64,000 nt of DNA, taken from assembly GCF_018035235.1 (NCBI RefSeq), contig NZ_WPCV01000008.1:1-64000 (forward strand), read 5' to 3'. The notes under the pieces are model-generated. The model did no database searches, was not told the DNA's origin, and saw nothing but the letters and a program-made list of their open reading frames with translations. This document shows positions 9,514 to 19,606 of the stretch, piece by piece (the stretch's first letter is position 1; the number at the start of each line of letters is the position of its first letter). The translations under genes were made by a program, and so were the position numbers. Source of the DNA: Citrobacter sp. On2M. Its GTDB lineage: Bacteria > Pseudomonadota > Gammaproteobacteria > Enterobacterales > Enterobacteriaceae.

Positions 9514-10287
9514 TTACGCTAAAATCCGCGTACCAATTGGCGTGCCGTTAAACAGCGCCGGAAGTTGATCGGCATGACGCCAGGAGGCGATATCCACCGG
9601 ACGGCCCAGCGTACGCGCAGCATCCAGTGCCGCATTGACCTTCACGATCATGCCATCAGTAATAATACCTTGTTCAATCAGTTGTTCCGCTTTGACGGCG
9701 GTCATTTCAGCAATACGCTGACCTTTACCATCCAGAATACCACTTACGTCAGAGAGCAGGATCAGATCCGCCCCCAACGTTGCTGCCAGCGCCGTTGCCG
9801 CCTGGTCGGCATTAACATTCATCAGTAGCCCGTCTTCAGTAACGCCAATGGAGCTCACTACCGGCAGAAAACCACCTTCCAGCAGCGTGTTAATCAGCTT
9901 AGGCGAACCCGGCTGCGCCAGTCCAACATGACCCAGCTCTTTATCGAGCGGCGTCACCTTTACGCTGTCACCATCGCCAAGATACAGACCCACAGACGCG
10001 ATGTGATGTTTTTTTGCCCAGGCCAGTAAGGTTTTATTCGCTGTTCCCGCCAGGGCGCCGGTAATAATGTCAATTTGATCGGCTGGCGTGACGCGCAGGC
10101 CATTTTTCTTTTTTACCGGCAGATTGAGCTGCTTCATCAGCTCATCAACCACGCAGCCGCCACCGTGCACAATGACCAGTGGACGCTGATGCGACTCACG
10201 ATAATTCACCAATGCGGTAAACAGACGCTCCAGCGCCTCTTCGCTATCCAGTAAAACGCCGCCCAGCTTGATAATTAATGGATTCAT
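9514..10287 (-). CDS. argB: Acetylglutamate kinase ArgB
   Basis: Phosphorylates N-acetylglutamate with ATP in the second step of arginine synthesis. It belongs to the amino-acid kinase family: the N-terminal IIKLGG (residues 4-9), HGGG (about 43-46) and the [12 protein letters not shown] and [10 protein letters not shown] segments line the ATP and substrate sites. It has 257 residues. The ATG at 10285-10287 gives the [10 protein letters not shown] start of E. coli; the frame continues 14 codons upstream into argC, and I reject that extension. It begins 10 bases after the argC stop, so translation is probably coupled. Confidence 0.96.
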   Translation of the reverse strand: MNPLIIKLGGVLLDSEEALERLFTALVNYRESHQRPLVIVHGGGCVVDELMKQLNLPVKKKNGLRVTPADQIDIITGALAGTANKTLLAWAKKHHIASVGLYLGDGDSVKVTPLDKELGHVGLAQPGSPKLINTLLEGGFLPVVSSIGVTEDGLLMNVNADQAATALAATLGADLILLSDVSGILDGKGQRIAEMTAVKAEQLIEQGIITDGMIVKVNAALDAARTLGRPVDIASWRHADQLPALFNGTPIGTRILA

Positions 10288-10297
10288 TGTTGCACCT

Positions 10298-11302
10298 TTA
10301 CATAAGAGACTGCGTTTGGGCAAAGCCAAAACGAATATTTGCGCACTGCATCGCCTGTGCTGCCGCGCCTTTCAATAAGTTATCTTCAGTTGCCACCACG
10401 ATCAGGTGCTCACCCTGTACAGCGAACCCGATATCACAGAACGGTAAGCCAACCACGTTCTTCAGCGCTGGAACGCCTTTGTCATACAAACGCACCAGTG
10501 GCTTATCGCCATACGCCTGTTGCAACGTCTGGGCCACTTGCGCATGGGTTACGCCCGCTTGCAAACGGCAGGTGATAGTTTCCAGGATGCCGCGGGGGAA
10601 GTTACCCAGATGCGGGGTGAAGATCACTTCCGCACCAAGGTGAATCGCGATTTCCGGCTGATGACGATGGGTAAACACGCCATACGGCTGTAGGCTCACC
10701 TCACAAAAGCTGTTGGAAATAGCCGCCTTACGCCCCGCGCCGCTCACGCCGCTGGTGGCGTTGATCACCGGCCACTGGCTGAGATCCAGCAGCCCGGCAT
10801 CAATCAGCGGTTTAAGCGAAAGCTGCGCCGCTGTTGGGTAACAACCTGGTACGGCAATCAGATTCGCGTCTTTTAGTTGGTCTTCGCTCCACTCCGCCAG
10901 CCCATAAACGGCCTGCTCCAGCAGGTCAGGGTGCTGATGGGTAAAGCCGTAATATTTTTCATAGAACGCGCCGTCGTTTACGCGAAACGCGCCCGAAAGG
11001 TCAAACACCACGCATCCAGCCTGCAGGAACTGCGGGGCCAGGTCATGACTCACCTCATGAGCCGTTGCGAGGAACACAATGTCCACCCCTGCGCTAAACT
11101 CGCTGATATCTGACATTGGCTGCAACGGTAAATCGACAATGCCTTTCAACTGCGGATGCAAATCGGAGATTAATTTTCCTGCATCATTGCTTTGCGCTGA
11201 GACGGTCAAAGCGGTTATGTTCATATCAGGATGGCGATTTACATAGGTCACAAGCTCTGCGCCGGCATAACCACTGGCGCCCACAATCAGCGTATTCAAC
11301 AT
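10298..11302 (-). CDS. argC: N-acetyl-gamma-glutamyl-phosphate reductase ArgC
   Basis: NADPH-dependent reduction of N-acetylglutamyl phosphate to the semialdehyde, the third step of arginine synthesis. The N-terminal nucleotide-binding GASGYAGAE (residues 8-16) and the catalytic VPGCYPTAA with Cys154 are visible. It has 334 residues, as in E. coli. First gene of argCBH; its promoter is face to face with that of argE, and both share the ArgR boxes at 11393-11435. Confidence 0.97.
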   Translation of the reverse strand: MLNTLIVGASGYAGAELVTYVNRHPDMNITALTVSAQSNDAGKLISDLHPQLKGIVDLPLQPMSDISEFSAGVDIVFLATAHEVSHDLAPQFLQAGCVVFDLSGAFRVNDGAFYEKYYGFTHQHPDLLEQAVYGLAEWSEDQLKDANLIAVPGCYPTAAQLSLKPLIDAGLLDLSQWPVINATSGVSGAGRKAAISNSFCEVSLQPYGVFTHRHQPEIAIHLGAEVIFTPHLGNFPRGILETITCRLQAGVTHAQVAQTLQQAYGDKPLVRLYDKGVPALKNVVGLPFCDIGFAVQGEHLIVVATEDNLLKGAAAQAMQCANIRFGFAQTQSLM

Positions 11303-11392
11303 CGGGGCTGCTCACCTTCTTAGATTCTGTTGCCAGGTATAAGCCTTTATCACCTCACCTTACACTTGGTGGGTTTTATTATGCTTAACGTT

Positions 11393-11435
11393 AATGTATT
11401 TTTATTCACAAATGTTGCATGAATATTGATACTAT
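11393..11435. promoter_or_regulatory. Tandem ARG boxes (ArgR operator) between argC and argE
   Basis: Two 18-bp sites fit the imperfect palindrome TGAAT..ATTCA recognised by ArgR: AATGTATTTTTATTCACA at 11393-11410 and GCATGAATATTGATACTA at 11418-11435. The pair is in the position of the divergent argECBH operator of E. coli, overlapping both promoters. Arginine-bound ArgR should repress both directions. Confidence 0.8.
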
Positions 11436-11457
11436 CATGACCCGAGGTGTGTCAACA

Positions 11458-12609
11458 ATGAAAAACAATTTACCGCCATTTATCGAGATTTACCGCGCTC
11501 TGATTGCCACACCGTCGATTAGCGCCACCGAAGAAGCGCTCGATCAAAGCAATGCAGGTTTAATCACTCTGCTTGCGGGCTGGTTTAAAGATTTAGGCTT
11601 CAATGTAGAGGTCCAGCCGGTTCCCGATACGCGAAATAAATTCAATATGCTGGCGAGCATCGGGCAAGGGGCTGGCGGTCTGTTGTTGGCGGGCCATACC
11701 GATACCGTCCCGTTTGATGACGGACGCTGGACGCGCGATCCGTTCACTCTCACCGAGCATGACAATAAGCTCTACGGTCTGGGTACGGCGGATATGAAAG
11801 GCTTCTTCGCCTTTATCCTCGATGCGCTGCGCGACGTCGATGTCACGAAGTTGAAAAAACCCCTGTACATTCTGGCCACTGCCGACGAAGAAACCAGCAT
11901 GGCGGGTGCACGCTACTTCTCTGAAACCACCGCCCTGCGACCGGACTGTGCGATCATCGGTGAACCCACCTCCCTGCAACCGGTCCGCGCGCACAAAGGT
12001 CATATCTCTAATGCGATTCGCATTTTGGGGCAATCGGGCCACTCAAGCGATCCGGCGCGTGGCGTCAATGCGATTGAGCTGATGCATGACTCCATTGGCC
12101 ATATCATGACTTTGCGCGACGACCTGAAAGAGCGTTATCACCATGATGCGTTTACCGTCCCGTATCCGACGTTAAATTTGGGTCACATCCACGGTGGCGA
12201 TGCTGCCAACCGCATCTGCGCCTGCTGCGAACTGCATATGGATATTCGCCCCCTCCCCGGCATGACGCTCAACGATCTCAGTGGCTTACTTAACGATGCG
12301 CTGGCCCCGGTCAGCGAGCGCTGGCCGGGTCGCCTGACGGTGTCGGAACTGCATCCGCCCATTCCAGGCTATGAGTGCCCACCTGACCATCAACTGGTAC
12401 AAGTGGTTGAGAAACTGCTGGGCGCGCAAACGGAAGTGGTGAACTACTGCACCGAAGCGCCGTTTATCCAGACGCTTTGCCCAACGCTGGTGTTGGGTCC
12501 TGGCTCCATTAATCAGGCGCATCAGCCGGATGAGTATCTGGAAACGCGTTTTATCAAGCCGACGCGGGAGTTAATTACCCAGGTAGTGCACCACTTCTGC
12601 TGGCATTAA
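11458..12609 (+). CDS. argE: Acetylornithine deacetylase ArgE
   Basis: Metal-dependent hydrolysis of N-acetylornithine to ornithine. M20-family metallopeptidase fold: the metal-binding GHTDT gives His80 and Asp82, GTADMKG gives the bridging Asp112, and ADEETS gives the catalytic Glu144 and ligand Glu145, with a late histidine in INQAHQPDE. It has 383 residues as in E. coli. I chose the ATG at 11458 (MKNNLPPF), not one of the two in-frame ATGs in the operator region upstream. It is divergent from argCBH and followed by a hairpin at 12620-12657. Confidence 0.97.
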   Translation: MKNNLPPFIEIYRALIATPSISATEEALDQSNAGLITLLAGWFKDLGFNVEVQPVPDTRNKFNMLASIGQGAGGLLLAGHTDTVPFDDGRWTRDPFTLTEHDNKLYGLGTADMKGFFAFILDALRDVDVTKLKKPLYILATADEETSMAGARYFSETTALRPDCAIIGEPTSLQPVRAHKGHISNAIRILGQSGHSSDPARGVNAIELMHDSIGHIMTLRDDLKERYHHDAFTVPYPTLNLGHIHGGDAANRICACCELHMDIRPLPGMTLNDLSGLLNDALAPVSERWPGRLTVSELHPPIPGYECPPDHQLVQVVEKLLGAQTEVVNYCTEAPFIQTLCPTLVLGPGSINQAHQPDEYLETRFIKPTRELITQVVHHFCWH

Positions 12610-12619
12610 CCGCTTATCG

Positions 12620-12657
12620 CCTCGCTAACCCTTTAGTGGTAAGCGAGGTAATTTATT
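12620..12657 (+). terminator. Terminator after argE
   Basis: CCTCGCTAACC (12620-12630) pairs with GGTAAGCGAGG (12638-12648) with one mismatch, followed by a T-rich stretch TAATTTATT. The rest of the 240-base gap before ppc is AT-rich promoter-like DNA with nothing else I can name. Confidence 0.65.
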
Positions 12658-12849
12658 AACATTTCCATAAGCAACGCTTATTTGATTCGATGTGAATTAA
12701 ATAACGTAAATTGCCGCCATTTTTTCGTTTGCTGAACCGATTTCGCAGCAATTGACGCCACGAGTTTTACGTGGCTTTATAAAAGACGGCTAAAAAGTTA
12801 AGTCCGAAAAATACAGGGCTAATAATTTCAAAATGGGGTGTCTGGGTTA

Positions 12850-15501
12850 ATGAACGAACAATATTCCGCGTTGCGTAGTAATGTCAGTATGCTCGGCAAA
12901 GTGCTGGGAGAGACCATCAAGGACGCGCTGGGAGAGAACATTCTCGACCGCGTAGAAACAATCCGTAAGTTGTCCAAGTCATCCCGCGCTGGCAATGAAG
13001 TCAATCGCCAGGAATTGCTCACTACGCTGCAAAACCTGTCTAACGACGAGCTGCTGCCGGTTGCCCGCGCGTTTAGCCAGTTTCTGAACCTGGCCAACAC
13101 TGCCGAGCAGCACCACAGCATTTCGCCAAAAGGCGAAGCCGCCAGCAACCCGGAAGTGATTGCTCGCACCCTGCGTAAATTGAAAGACCAGCCCAACCTC
13201 GATGAAGCCACCATCAAGAAAGCCGTGGAGTCTCTCTCGCTGGAACTGGTACTCACCGCCCACCCGACCGAGATCACCCGCCGCACGTTGATCCATAAAA
13301 TGGGCGAGGTAAACGCCTGCCTCAAACAGCTTGATAACAAAGACCTCGTCGATTACGAACGCCACCAGCTGATGCGCCGTCTGCGCCAGCTGATTGCCCA
13401 GTCCTGGCATACGGATGAAATTCGTAAACTGCGCCCAAGCCCGGTTGATGAAGCCAAATGGGGCTTCGCGGTGGTTGAAAACAGCCTGTGGGAAGGCGTG
13501 CCGAACTATCTGCGCGAACTGAACGAACAGTTGGAAGAGCACCTGGGTTATAAGCTGCCGGTTGATTTTGTCCCGGTTCGCTTTACCTCCTGGATGGGCG
13601 GTGACCGTGACGGCAACCCGAACGTAACGGCGGATATCACCCGCCACGTGCTGCTGCTCAGTCGTTGGAAAGCCACCGATCTGTTCCTGAAAGACATCCA
13701 GTTTTTGATTTCTGAACTGTCGATGGTAGATGCCACACCGGAACTGCTGGCGCTGGTGGGCGAAGAAGGTGCGGCGGAACCTTACCGTTATCTGATGAAA
13801 ACGTTGCGTTCACGTCTGATGGCAACCCAGGCCTGGCTGGAAGCCCGTCTGAAAGGCGAGAAATTGCCGAAGCCTGCGGGCCTTCTTACCCAAAACGAAC
13901 AACTTTGGGACCCGCTGTATGCGTGTTACCAGTCTCTGCAAGCTTGTGGCATGGGTATCATCGCCAATGGCGAACTGCTCGACACCCTGAGGCGCGTGAA
14001 ATGTTTCGGCGTACCGCTGGTACGTATCGATATTCGTCAGGAAAGCACCCGTCATACTGAAGCTCTGGGCGAACTGACCCGTTATCTGGGCATTGGCGAC
14101 TACGAAAACTGGTCAGAAGCCGATAAACAAGCTTTCCTGATCCGCGAACTGAATTCCAAACGTCCGCTGCTGCCGCGTCACTGGGAACCAAGCAACGACA
14201 CCCGTGAAGTGCTGGACACCTGCCAGGTTATTGCCGAAGCACCGTACGGTTCCATTGCCGCCTATGTTATCTCGATGGCGAAAACGCCATCAGATGTGTT
14301 GGCCGTACACTTGTTACTGAAAGAAGCCGGTATCGGTTTTGCTATGCCGGTCGCACCGCTGTTTGAAACGCTGGACGACCTCAACAATGCCGATGACGTC
14401 ATGTCCCAGCTCCTGAATATCGACTGGTATCGCGGCTTTATTCAGGGCAAACAGATGGTCATGATTGGCTACTCTGACTCCGCAAAAGATGCGGGCGTGA
14501 TGGCCGCCTCCTGGGCACAATATCAGGCTCAGGATGCGCTGATCAAAACCTGCGAAAAAGCCGGTATCGAACTGACGCTGTTCCACGGTCGCGGCGGGTC
14601 CATTGGTCGCGGCGGCGCACCTGCCCATGCGGCACTGCTCTCCCAACCGCCAGGCAGCCTTAAAGGCGGCCTGCGCGTGACAGAACAAGGTGAGATGATC
14701 CGCTTTAAGTACGGCCTGCCGGAAGTGACCATCAGCAGCCTGTCGCTGTATACCGCAGCAATTCTGGAGGCCAACCTGTTACCGCCGCCAGAGCCGAAAG
14801 ATAACTGGCGTCATATCATGGATGAGCTTTCCGATATCTCCTGTGAGCTTTATCGTGGATATGTGCGTGAAAATAAAGACTTCGTTCCTTATTTCCGCTC
14901 CGCGACGCCAGAGCAAGAACTGGGTAAATTGCCGCTCGGTTCACGTCCGGCAAAACGTCGCCCAACCGGCGGGGTTGAGTCTCTGCGCGCCATTCCGTGG
15001 ATCTTTGCCTGGACGCAGAACCGCCTGATGCTCCCGGCATGGCTGGGTGCTGGTACCGCGCTGCAAAAAGTGGTTGAAGACGGTAAGCAAAGCGAACTCG
15101 AAGCAATGTGCCGCGACTGGCCATTCTTCTCCACGCGTCTTGGCATGCTGGAAATGGTTTTCGCCAAAGCGGATCTGTGGCTGGCAGAATACTACGATCA
15201 GCGCCTGGTCAAAAAAGAGCTGTGGCCGCTGGGCGAAGAACTTCGTCAGCGCCTGGAAGCAGATATCGATGTCGTGCTGGCGATTGCCAACGACTCACAT
15301 TTGATGGCCGACCTGCCGTGGATTGCCGAGTCCATTCAGTTAAGAAATATTTATACTGATCCACTGAACGTCTTACAGGCTGAGCTGTTACACCGTTCAC
15401 GCCTGGCCGAAGAGCAAGGACATGAACCGGATCCACGCGTTGAACAAGCGCTGATGGTGACTATCGCTGGTGTTGCCGCCGGTATGCGCAATACAGGCTA
15501 A
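12850..15501 (+). CDS. ppc: Phosphoenolpyruvate carboxylase Ppc
   Basis: Anaplerotic enzyme making oxaloacetate from PEP and bicarbonate; in E. coli it is activated by acetyl-CoA and fructose bisphosphate and inhibited by aspartate. It has 883 residues, as in E. coli. The catalytic [11 protein letters not shown] motif holds His138; [10 protein letters not shown] holds the conserved lysine; [12 protein letters not shown] carries the essential arginine. The C-terminus MRNTG is the conserved aspartate-pocket tail. The frame opens four codons earlier, but the ATG at 12850 (MNEQYSAL) matches E. coli. It is monocistronic. Confidence 0.97.
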   Translation: MNEQYSALRSNVSMLGKVLGETIKDALGENILDRVETIRKLSKSSRAGNEVNRQELLTTLQNLSNDELLPVARAFSQFLNLANTAEQHHSISPKGEAASNPEVIARTLRKLKDQPNLDEATIKKAVESLSLELVLTAHPTEITRRTLIHKMGEVNACLKQLDNKDLVDYERHQLMRRLRQLIAQSWHTDEIRKLRPSPVDEAKWGFAVVENSLWEGVPNYLRELNEQLEEHLGYKLPVDFVPVRFTSWMGGDRDGNPNVTADITRHVLLLSRWKATDLFLKDIQFLISELSMVDATPELLALVGEEGAAEPYRYLMKTLRSRLMATQAWLEARLKGEKLPKPAGLLTQNEQLWDPLYACYQSLQACGMGIIANGELLDTLRRVKCFGVPLVRIDIRQESTRHTEALGELTRYLGIGDYENWSEADKQAFLIRELNSKRPLLPRHWEPSNDTREVLDTCQVIAEAPYGSIAAYVISMAKTPSDVLAVHLLLKEAGIGFAMPVAPLFETLDDLNNADDVMSQLLNIDWYRGFIQGKQMVMIGYSDSAKDAGVMAASWAQYQAQDALIKTCEKAGIELTLFHGRGGSIGRGGAPAHAALLSQPPGSLKGGLRVTEQGEMIRFKYGLPEVTISSLSLYTAAILEANLLPPPEPKDNWRHIMDELSDISCELYRGYVRENKDFVPYFRSATPEQELGKLPLGSRPAKRRPTGGVESLRAIPWIFAWTQNRLMLPAWLGAGTALQKVVEDGKQSELEAMCRDWPFFSTRLGMLEMVFAKADLWLAEYYDQRLVKKELWPLGEELRQRLEADIDVVLAIANDSHLMADLPWIAESIQLRNIYTDPLNVLQAELLHRSRLAEEQGHEPDPRVEQALMVTIAGVAAGMRNTG

Positions 15502-15512
15502 CACCCCTCCAG

Positions 15513-15546
15513 CTGTCGCCTTCGTGCTACTGTACGAAGGCGACAG
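15513..15546. other. Long perfect hairpin downstream of ppc
   Basis: CTGTCGCCTTCGT (15513-15525) and ACGAAGGCGACAG (15534-15546) form a 13-bp perfect stem with an 8-base loop, 12 bases after the ppc stop. On the plus strand the tail is A-rich (TAAAAAC), not T-rich, so it is not a standard terminator for ppc. It may be a 3' stabiliser, or work with a downstream Rho site. Confidence 0.7.
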
Positions 15547-15712
15547 TAAAAACCGCTGTTACAATCATTTCATTTTCAATATATTCCTGCCTGAACATAT
15601 TCACTACGTGAATATTACAACAGCGAAACACGATCCTGAGATCGTGATGCTTCAGTTCCTCTTAATGTTTAGCCGCTACTCTTGGCGCTACAATTAAAGA
15701 CAGGCTCATACT

Positions 15713-17446
15713 ATGCAATCCTTACAACTCCAGTCTAAACCCGCGTTTAGCTGGAAAGCCCTGGGTTGGGCGCTCCTCTATTTTTGGTTTTTTTCCTCAT
15801 TACTGCAGGCCGTTATCTATTTCAGCGGCTATAGCGGATCTACCGGCCTACGCGACTCCCTGCTGTTCAGCTCGCTGTGGTTGATCCCGGTATTTTTATT
15901 TCCAAACCGTATCCGCATTATTGCTGCCGTCATTGGCATAGTGCTATGGGCGGCCTCGCTGGCTGCTCTGAGCTATTACGTCATTTACGGGCAAGAGTTC
16001 TCGCAAAGCGTTCTGTACGTGATGTTTGAAACCAATGCGAACGAAGCCAGCGAGTACCTGAGTCAATACTTCAGTCTGAAGATCGTCTTAATTGCGCTGG
16101 CCTATACGGCAATAGCAATTCTGCTATGGACGCGCCTGCGCCCGGTACATATTCCATCGCCCTGGCGCTACCTGGTGTCGTTTGCGCTTTTATACGGTTT
16201 GATTCTGCATCCAATGACGGTGAACACCTTCATCAAACAAAAACCGTTTGAAAAAACGTTGGATGGCCTTGCTTCACGTATGGAGCCCGCCGCGCCGTGG
16301 CAATTCATCTCCGGGTATTATCAATATCGTCAGCAGTTGACCTCGCTCAATAGCCTGCTGAATGAGAACAATGCCCTGCCACCACTGGCCAACTTTAAAG
16401 ACAGCTCAGGTGACGCACCGCGTACGCTAGTGCTGGTGATTGGCGAGTCAACGCAACGTGGCCGCATGAGCCTGTATGGCTACCCGCGTGAAACGACGCC
16501 AGAACTGGATGCGTTGCATAAATCCGATCCTAACTTCACCGTGTTCAATAATGTTGTGACCTCACGTCCGTACACCATTGAAATCCTGCAGCAGGCGCTG
16601 ACCTTCGCTAACGAGAAGAACCCGGATCTGTATCTGACTCAGCCGTCTCTGATGAACATGATGAAACAAGCGGGTTATAAAACCTTCTGGATCACCAATC
16701 AGCAGACAATGACGGCCCGCAACACCATGCTGACCGTGTTCTCTAAGCAGACGGATAAGCAGTTCTATATGAACCAGCAGCGTACGCAAAGCGCACGCGA
16801 ATATGACAGCAACGTGCTGGCACCATTTAAAGAAGTGCTGGCCGACCCGGCGCCGAAAAAGTTCATCATCGTGCACCTGCTGGGAACGCATATTAAGTAC
16901 AAATTCCGCTATCCGGATGGCCAGGGTAAGTTCGACAATAATATCGACAATGTTCCCGCTGGCCTGAGTAACGATGAGCTGGAAGCCTACAACGATTACG
17001 ACAGCGCGAATGTCTACAATGATCATATTATTGCCAGTCTGATCAAAGACTATAAAGCGACCGATCCGAACGGCTTCCTGCTGTACTTCTCCGATCATGG
17101 TGAAGAGGTTTACGATACGCCACCGCACAAAACGCAAGGTCGTAATGAGGACAGCCCAACGCGCCATATGTATACGGTGCCGTTCCTGTTGTGGACCTCG
17201 GAAAAATGGCAGGCCGCGCATCCACGTGACTTTTCACAGGATGTGAATCGTAAATACAGCAGCTCTGAGCTTATCCACACCTGGTCTGACTTAGCGGGCT
17301 TCACCTACGATGGTTTCGATCCAACTCGCGCCATTACCAACCCGCAGTTCAAAGAGACAACCCGCTGGATTGGCAATCCGTACAAGAAGAATGCCCTGAT
17401 AGATTACGATTCCCTGCCTTACGGCGATCAGATCGGTAATCAGTAA
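15713..17446 (+). CDS. eptC: LPS-core phosphoethanolamine transferase EptC (CptA)
   Basis: Inner-membrane enzyme that transfers phosphoethanolamine to heptose I of the LPS core in E. coli. About five N-terminal membrane helices (residues 17-37, 50-64, 68-90, 123-140 and 152-168) are followed by a periplasmic sulfatase-fold domain. The nucleophile threonine is in VIGESTQRGRMSLYGY (Thr247), and metal-binding SDHGEE is near residue 460. It has 577 residues, as in E. coli YijP. It stands alone with a strong terminator after it. Confidence 0.95.
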   Translation: MQSLQLQSKPAFSWKALGWALLYFWFFSSLLQAVIYFSGYSGSTGLRDSLLFSSLWLIPVFLFPNRIRIIAAVIGIVLWAASLAALSYYVIYGQEFSQSVLYVMFETNANEASEYLSQYFSLKIVLIALAYTAIAILLWTRLRPVHIPSPWRYLVSFALLYGLILHPMTVNTFIKQKPFEKTLDGLASRMEPAAPWQFISGYYQYRQQLTSLNSLLNENNALPPLANFKDSSGDAPRTLVLVIGESTQRGRMSLYGYPRETTPELDALHKSDPNFTVFNNVVTSRPYTIEILQQALTFANEKNPDLYLTQPSLMNMMKQAGYKTFWITNQQTMTARNTMLTVFSKQTDKQFYMNQQRTQSAREYDSNVLAPFKEVLADPAPKKFIIVHLLGTHIKYKFRYPDGQGKFDNNIDNVPAGLSNDELEAYNDYDSANVYNDHIIASLIKDYKATDPNGFLLYFSDHGEEVYDTPPHKTQGRNEDSPTRHMYTVPFLLWTSEKWQAAHPRDFSQDVNRKYSSSELIHTWSDLAGFTYDGFDPTRAITNPQFKETTRWIGNPYKKNALIDYDSLPYGDQIGNQ

Positions 17447-17455
17447 CTCTCGCAC

Positions 17456-17484
17456 CGGCCACTCTTAAAGAGTGGCCTTTTTTT
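17456..17484 (+). terminator. Terminator after eptC
   Basis: GGCCACTCTT and AAGAGTGGCC form a 10-bp perfect stem with a minimal loop, followed by seven T. It lies a few bases after the eptC stop and before yijO. Confidence 0.92.
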
Positions 17485-17531
17485 AGGATGGCGGTTACTG
17501 TTTCCCTGTCTGCTGCCTGCAAGGGATTAAC

Positions 17532-18383
17532 ATGTATCACGACGTAAGCCATCTTCTCTCCCGCCTGATTAACGGCCCCGCACCGCTGCGCCAGGTGTAT
17601 TTTGCCAGCACCACTAGCACAACACCGGAACTGGCGTATCAGGTCGATTTTCCCCGGCTGGAAATTGTGCTGGAAGGTGAATTTGCGGATTCTGGCGTTG
17701 ATAAGGTGCTTACCCCCGGCGATGTCTTGTTCGTTCCGGCTGGCGGCTGGAACTATCCGCAGTGGGTCACACCGGTCACAACACTCAGCATTCTGTTCGG
17801 CAAACAGCAACTGGGTTTCAGCATCGTCCAGTGGGACGGCAAGCAATATCAAAATCTTACCCGCCAACACGTCGCACGGCGCGGGCCACGTATTGGTTCT
17901 TTTCTGCTGCAAACGCTCCATGAGATGCAAATGCAGCCGCAAGAACAGCAAACGGCCAGGCTAATCGTTGCGAGTTTGCTGAGCCATTGTCGCGATCTGC
18001 TCGGCAGCCAGATCCAGACCGCATCCCGCAGCCAGGCCCTTTTCGAAGCCATTCGGGGTTATATTGACGAGCGTTACGCTGCGCCGCTCACCCGAGAATC
18101 CGTTGCGCAGGCGTTTTACATTTCACCCAATTACCTCTCCCACCTGTTTCAAAAAACGGGCGCAATCGGTTTTAACGAATACCTGAATCATACGCGACTG
18201 GAACACGCAAAAACGCTGTTAAAGGGTTACGAGCTGAAGATCAAAGAAGTAGCACACACCTGTGGATTTGTTGACAGCAACTACTTCTGCCGCCTGTTTC
18301 GCAAGAATACTGAACGTTCACCGTCAGAGTATCGTCGGCAGTATCACAGCCAGTTGACGGAGAAAAAAACTACTCCAGAGTAA
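17532..18383 (+). CDS. yijO: AraC-family transcriptional regulator YijO
   Basis: A 283-residue regulator: an N-terminal cupin-like sensor domain (LEIVLEGEFADSG, LTPGDVLFVPAGGW) and two C-terminal helix-turn-helix motifs of the AraC type (ESVAQAFYISPNYLSHLFQK and KEVAHTCGFVDSNYFCRLFRK, about residues 195-265). Its target is not established. It lies beside the frw/pfl genes, and its last 14 bases overlap the convergent frwD, so a role in that cluster is a reasonable guess but unproven. Confidence 0.93.
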   Translation: MYHDVSHLLSRLINGPAPLRQVYFASTTSTTPELAYQVDFPRLEIVLEGEFADSGVDKVLTPGDVLFVPAGGWNYPQWVTPVTTLSILFGKQQLGFSIVQWDGKQYQNLTRQHVARRGPRIGSFLLQTLHEMQMQPQEQQTARLIVASLLSHCRDLLGSQIQTASRSQALFEAIRGYIDERYAAPLTRESVAQAFYISPNYLSHLFQKTGAIGFNEYLNHTRLEHAKTLLKGYELKIKEVAHTCGFVDSNYFCRLFRKNTERSPSEYRRQYHSQLTEKKTTPE

Positions 18384-18726
18384 GATGTGTGTGCTGCGGC
18401 GCTGACAGCAGCTTTCGTACTGCACTCATCACCCGTTGTGGTTCACGCAGAAAAGCGCTAATGCCCGACTGCACGTATCGACTCTGCGTAAAGCGTTCCG
18501 CCCCCGCAAGTTCAATATCGGTAATGAGCAACACCGCATCAGCGCGGTTAATATCTTCTTCCGTTAAGCGATTTTCGGTTCCCAGCGCGCCCTGAGTTTC
18601 AATCTTAATGCTCCACTTCTCTTGCTGGCAGAGCTTCTCCAGCCGTTCGGCAGCCATATAGGTATGTGCCACGCCGCTTACGCACGCGGTAACCGCAACC
18701 AGATATCGTACAGGTGCGACTGTCAT
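18370..18726 (-). CDS. frwD: PTS fructose-like EIIB component FrwD
   Basis: Cytoplasmic EIIB domain of the fructose family, 118 residues (E. coli FrwD has 113). The phosphocysteine site is VTACVSGVAHTYMAAE (Cys15). It is the second free-standing EIIB in this cluster; FrwB at 21981 is the other. The GGAGGT ribosome site lies inside the end of pflC, and the ATG follows the pflC stop by one base, so translation is coupled. The N-terminus is five residues longer than in E. coli. The 3' end overlaps yijO by 14 bases. Confidence 0.93.
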   Translation of the reverse strand: MTVAPVRYLVAVTACVSGVAHTYMAAERLEKLCQQEKWSIKIETQGALGTENRLTEEDINRADAVLLITDIELAGAERFTQSRYVQSGISAFLREPQRVMSAVRKLLSAPQHTHLTLE

Positions 18727-18727
18727 A

Positions 18728-19606
18728 TTAACCTCCTGTGGTTACCTGAAAACCAGCGCGTACCGCCATCCCACGCAATGCAGCCAACTCTTGCGCCGAT
18801 GGCGCGGGCACATCTTTCATCGACCAGGGCAGGCCGAGCAGGCTGTATTTCGGTTCGCCATACCGATGAAACGGTAGCAGATGAACCTGTTTTATGCCTA
18901 AGGATGTCAGCAGCGTCAAAGCTTGTCGCAGGTTTTCCGCATTGAGCGTATATCCAGGAATTAACGGCAAACGGGGAATCACATTGATTCCCTCCCTCAC
19001 TAACAGCCGCAAATTTTCAAGCACGCGCGGCAGGTTCATATTGACCACCTCGCGCGCCTGCACCACATCCATAATTTTGAGATCAAACAACACTTCATCG
19101 CATGCTTTTGCCAGCGGAAGCAGGCGGCTGGCCGGGGCGTCACCTGCAGTTTCAATAGCGCACCTAATCCCCAGCCGCTTCAGACGCTGTAAAAAGCGGA
19201 TGGCAAAGGGCGCTTGCATCAGCACTTCACCACCGGAAAGCGTCACTCCGCCACCTGAGGTGCGAAAAAAGAGTTCATCTTTCAGCACCTCGCGTTCCAG
19301 CTCATCCAGCGTGATATCACGGCCAATATGTTCAAACGCCCCGGAAGGGCATTCATCAGCATCACGCAGGCAAGGCGCACAATGCAGGCATTTACTCTCT
19401 CGTCGTACCGTTTCAATACGTGGAGAGAGAGATTCGGGGTTAGCACACCACGGGCAGGTGTGCGGACAGCCTTTAAAAAAGACGACTGTGCGAATGCCTT
19501 GCCCATCATTTAGCGAGTAACGCTGAATGTTGAAGATGCGTGCGGCTTCATCGTCGCACTGCTCCACAACCTCACAGCTGATGCGCGGTGCGACGAATGA
19601 TGTCAT
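18728..19606 (-). CDS. pflC: Glycyl-radical-enzyme activase PflC
   Basis: Radical-SAM protein that installs the glycyl radical on PflD. The [4Fe-4S]-SAM motif is GCPHTCPWC (C-x3-C-x2-C, near residue 46), followed by a ferredoxin-like cysteine cluster CLHCAPCLRDADEC typical of activases other than PflA. GGGVTLSGGE is the SAM-binding loop. It has 292 residues as in E. coli. I chose the ATG at 19604-19606 (MTSFVAPR), which overlaps the pflD end by 35 bases; the frame is open 37 codons further into pflD, but those residues look like out-of-frame coding. Confidence 0.93.
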   Translation of the reverse strand: MTSFVAPRISCEVVEQCDDEAARIFNIQRYSLNDGQGIRTVVFFKGCPHTCPWCANPESLSPRIETVRRESKCLHCAPCLRDADECPSGAFEHIGRDITLDELEREVLKDELFFRTSGGGVTLSGGEVLMQAPFAIRFLQRLKRLGIRCAIETAGDAPASRLLPLAKACDEVLFDLKIMDVVQAREVVNMNLPRVLENLRLLVREGINVIPRLPLIPGYTLNAENLRQALTLLTSLGIKQVHLLPFHRYGEPKYSLLGLPWSMKDVPAPSAQELAALRGMAVRAGFQVTTGG

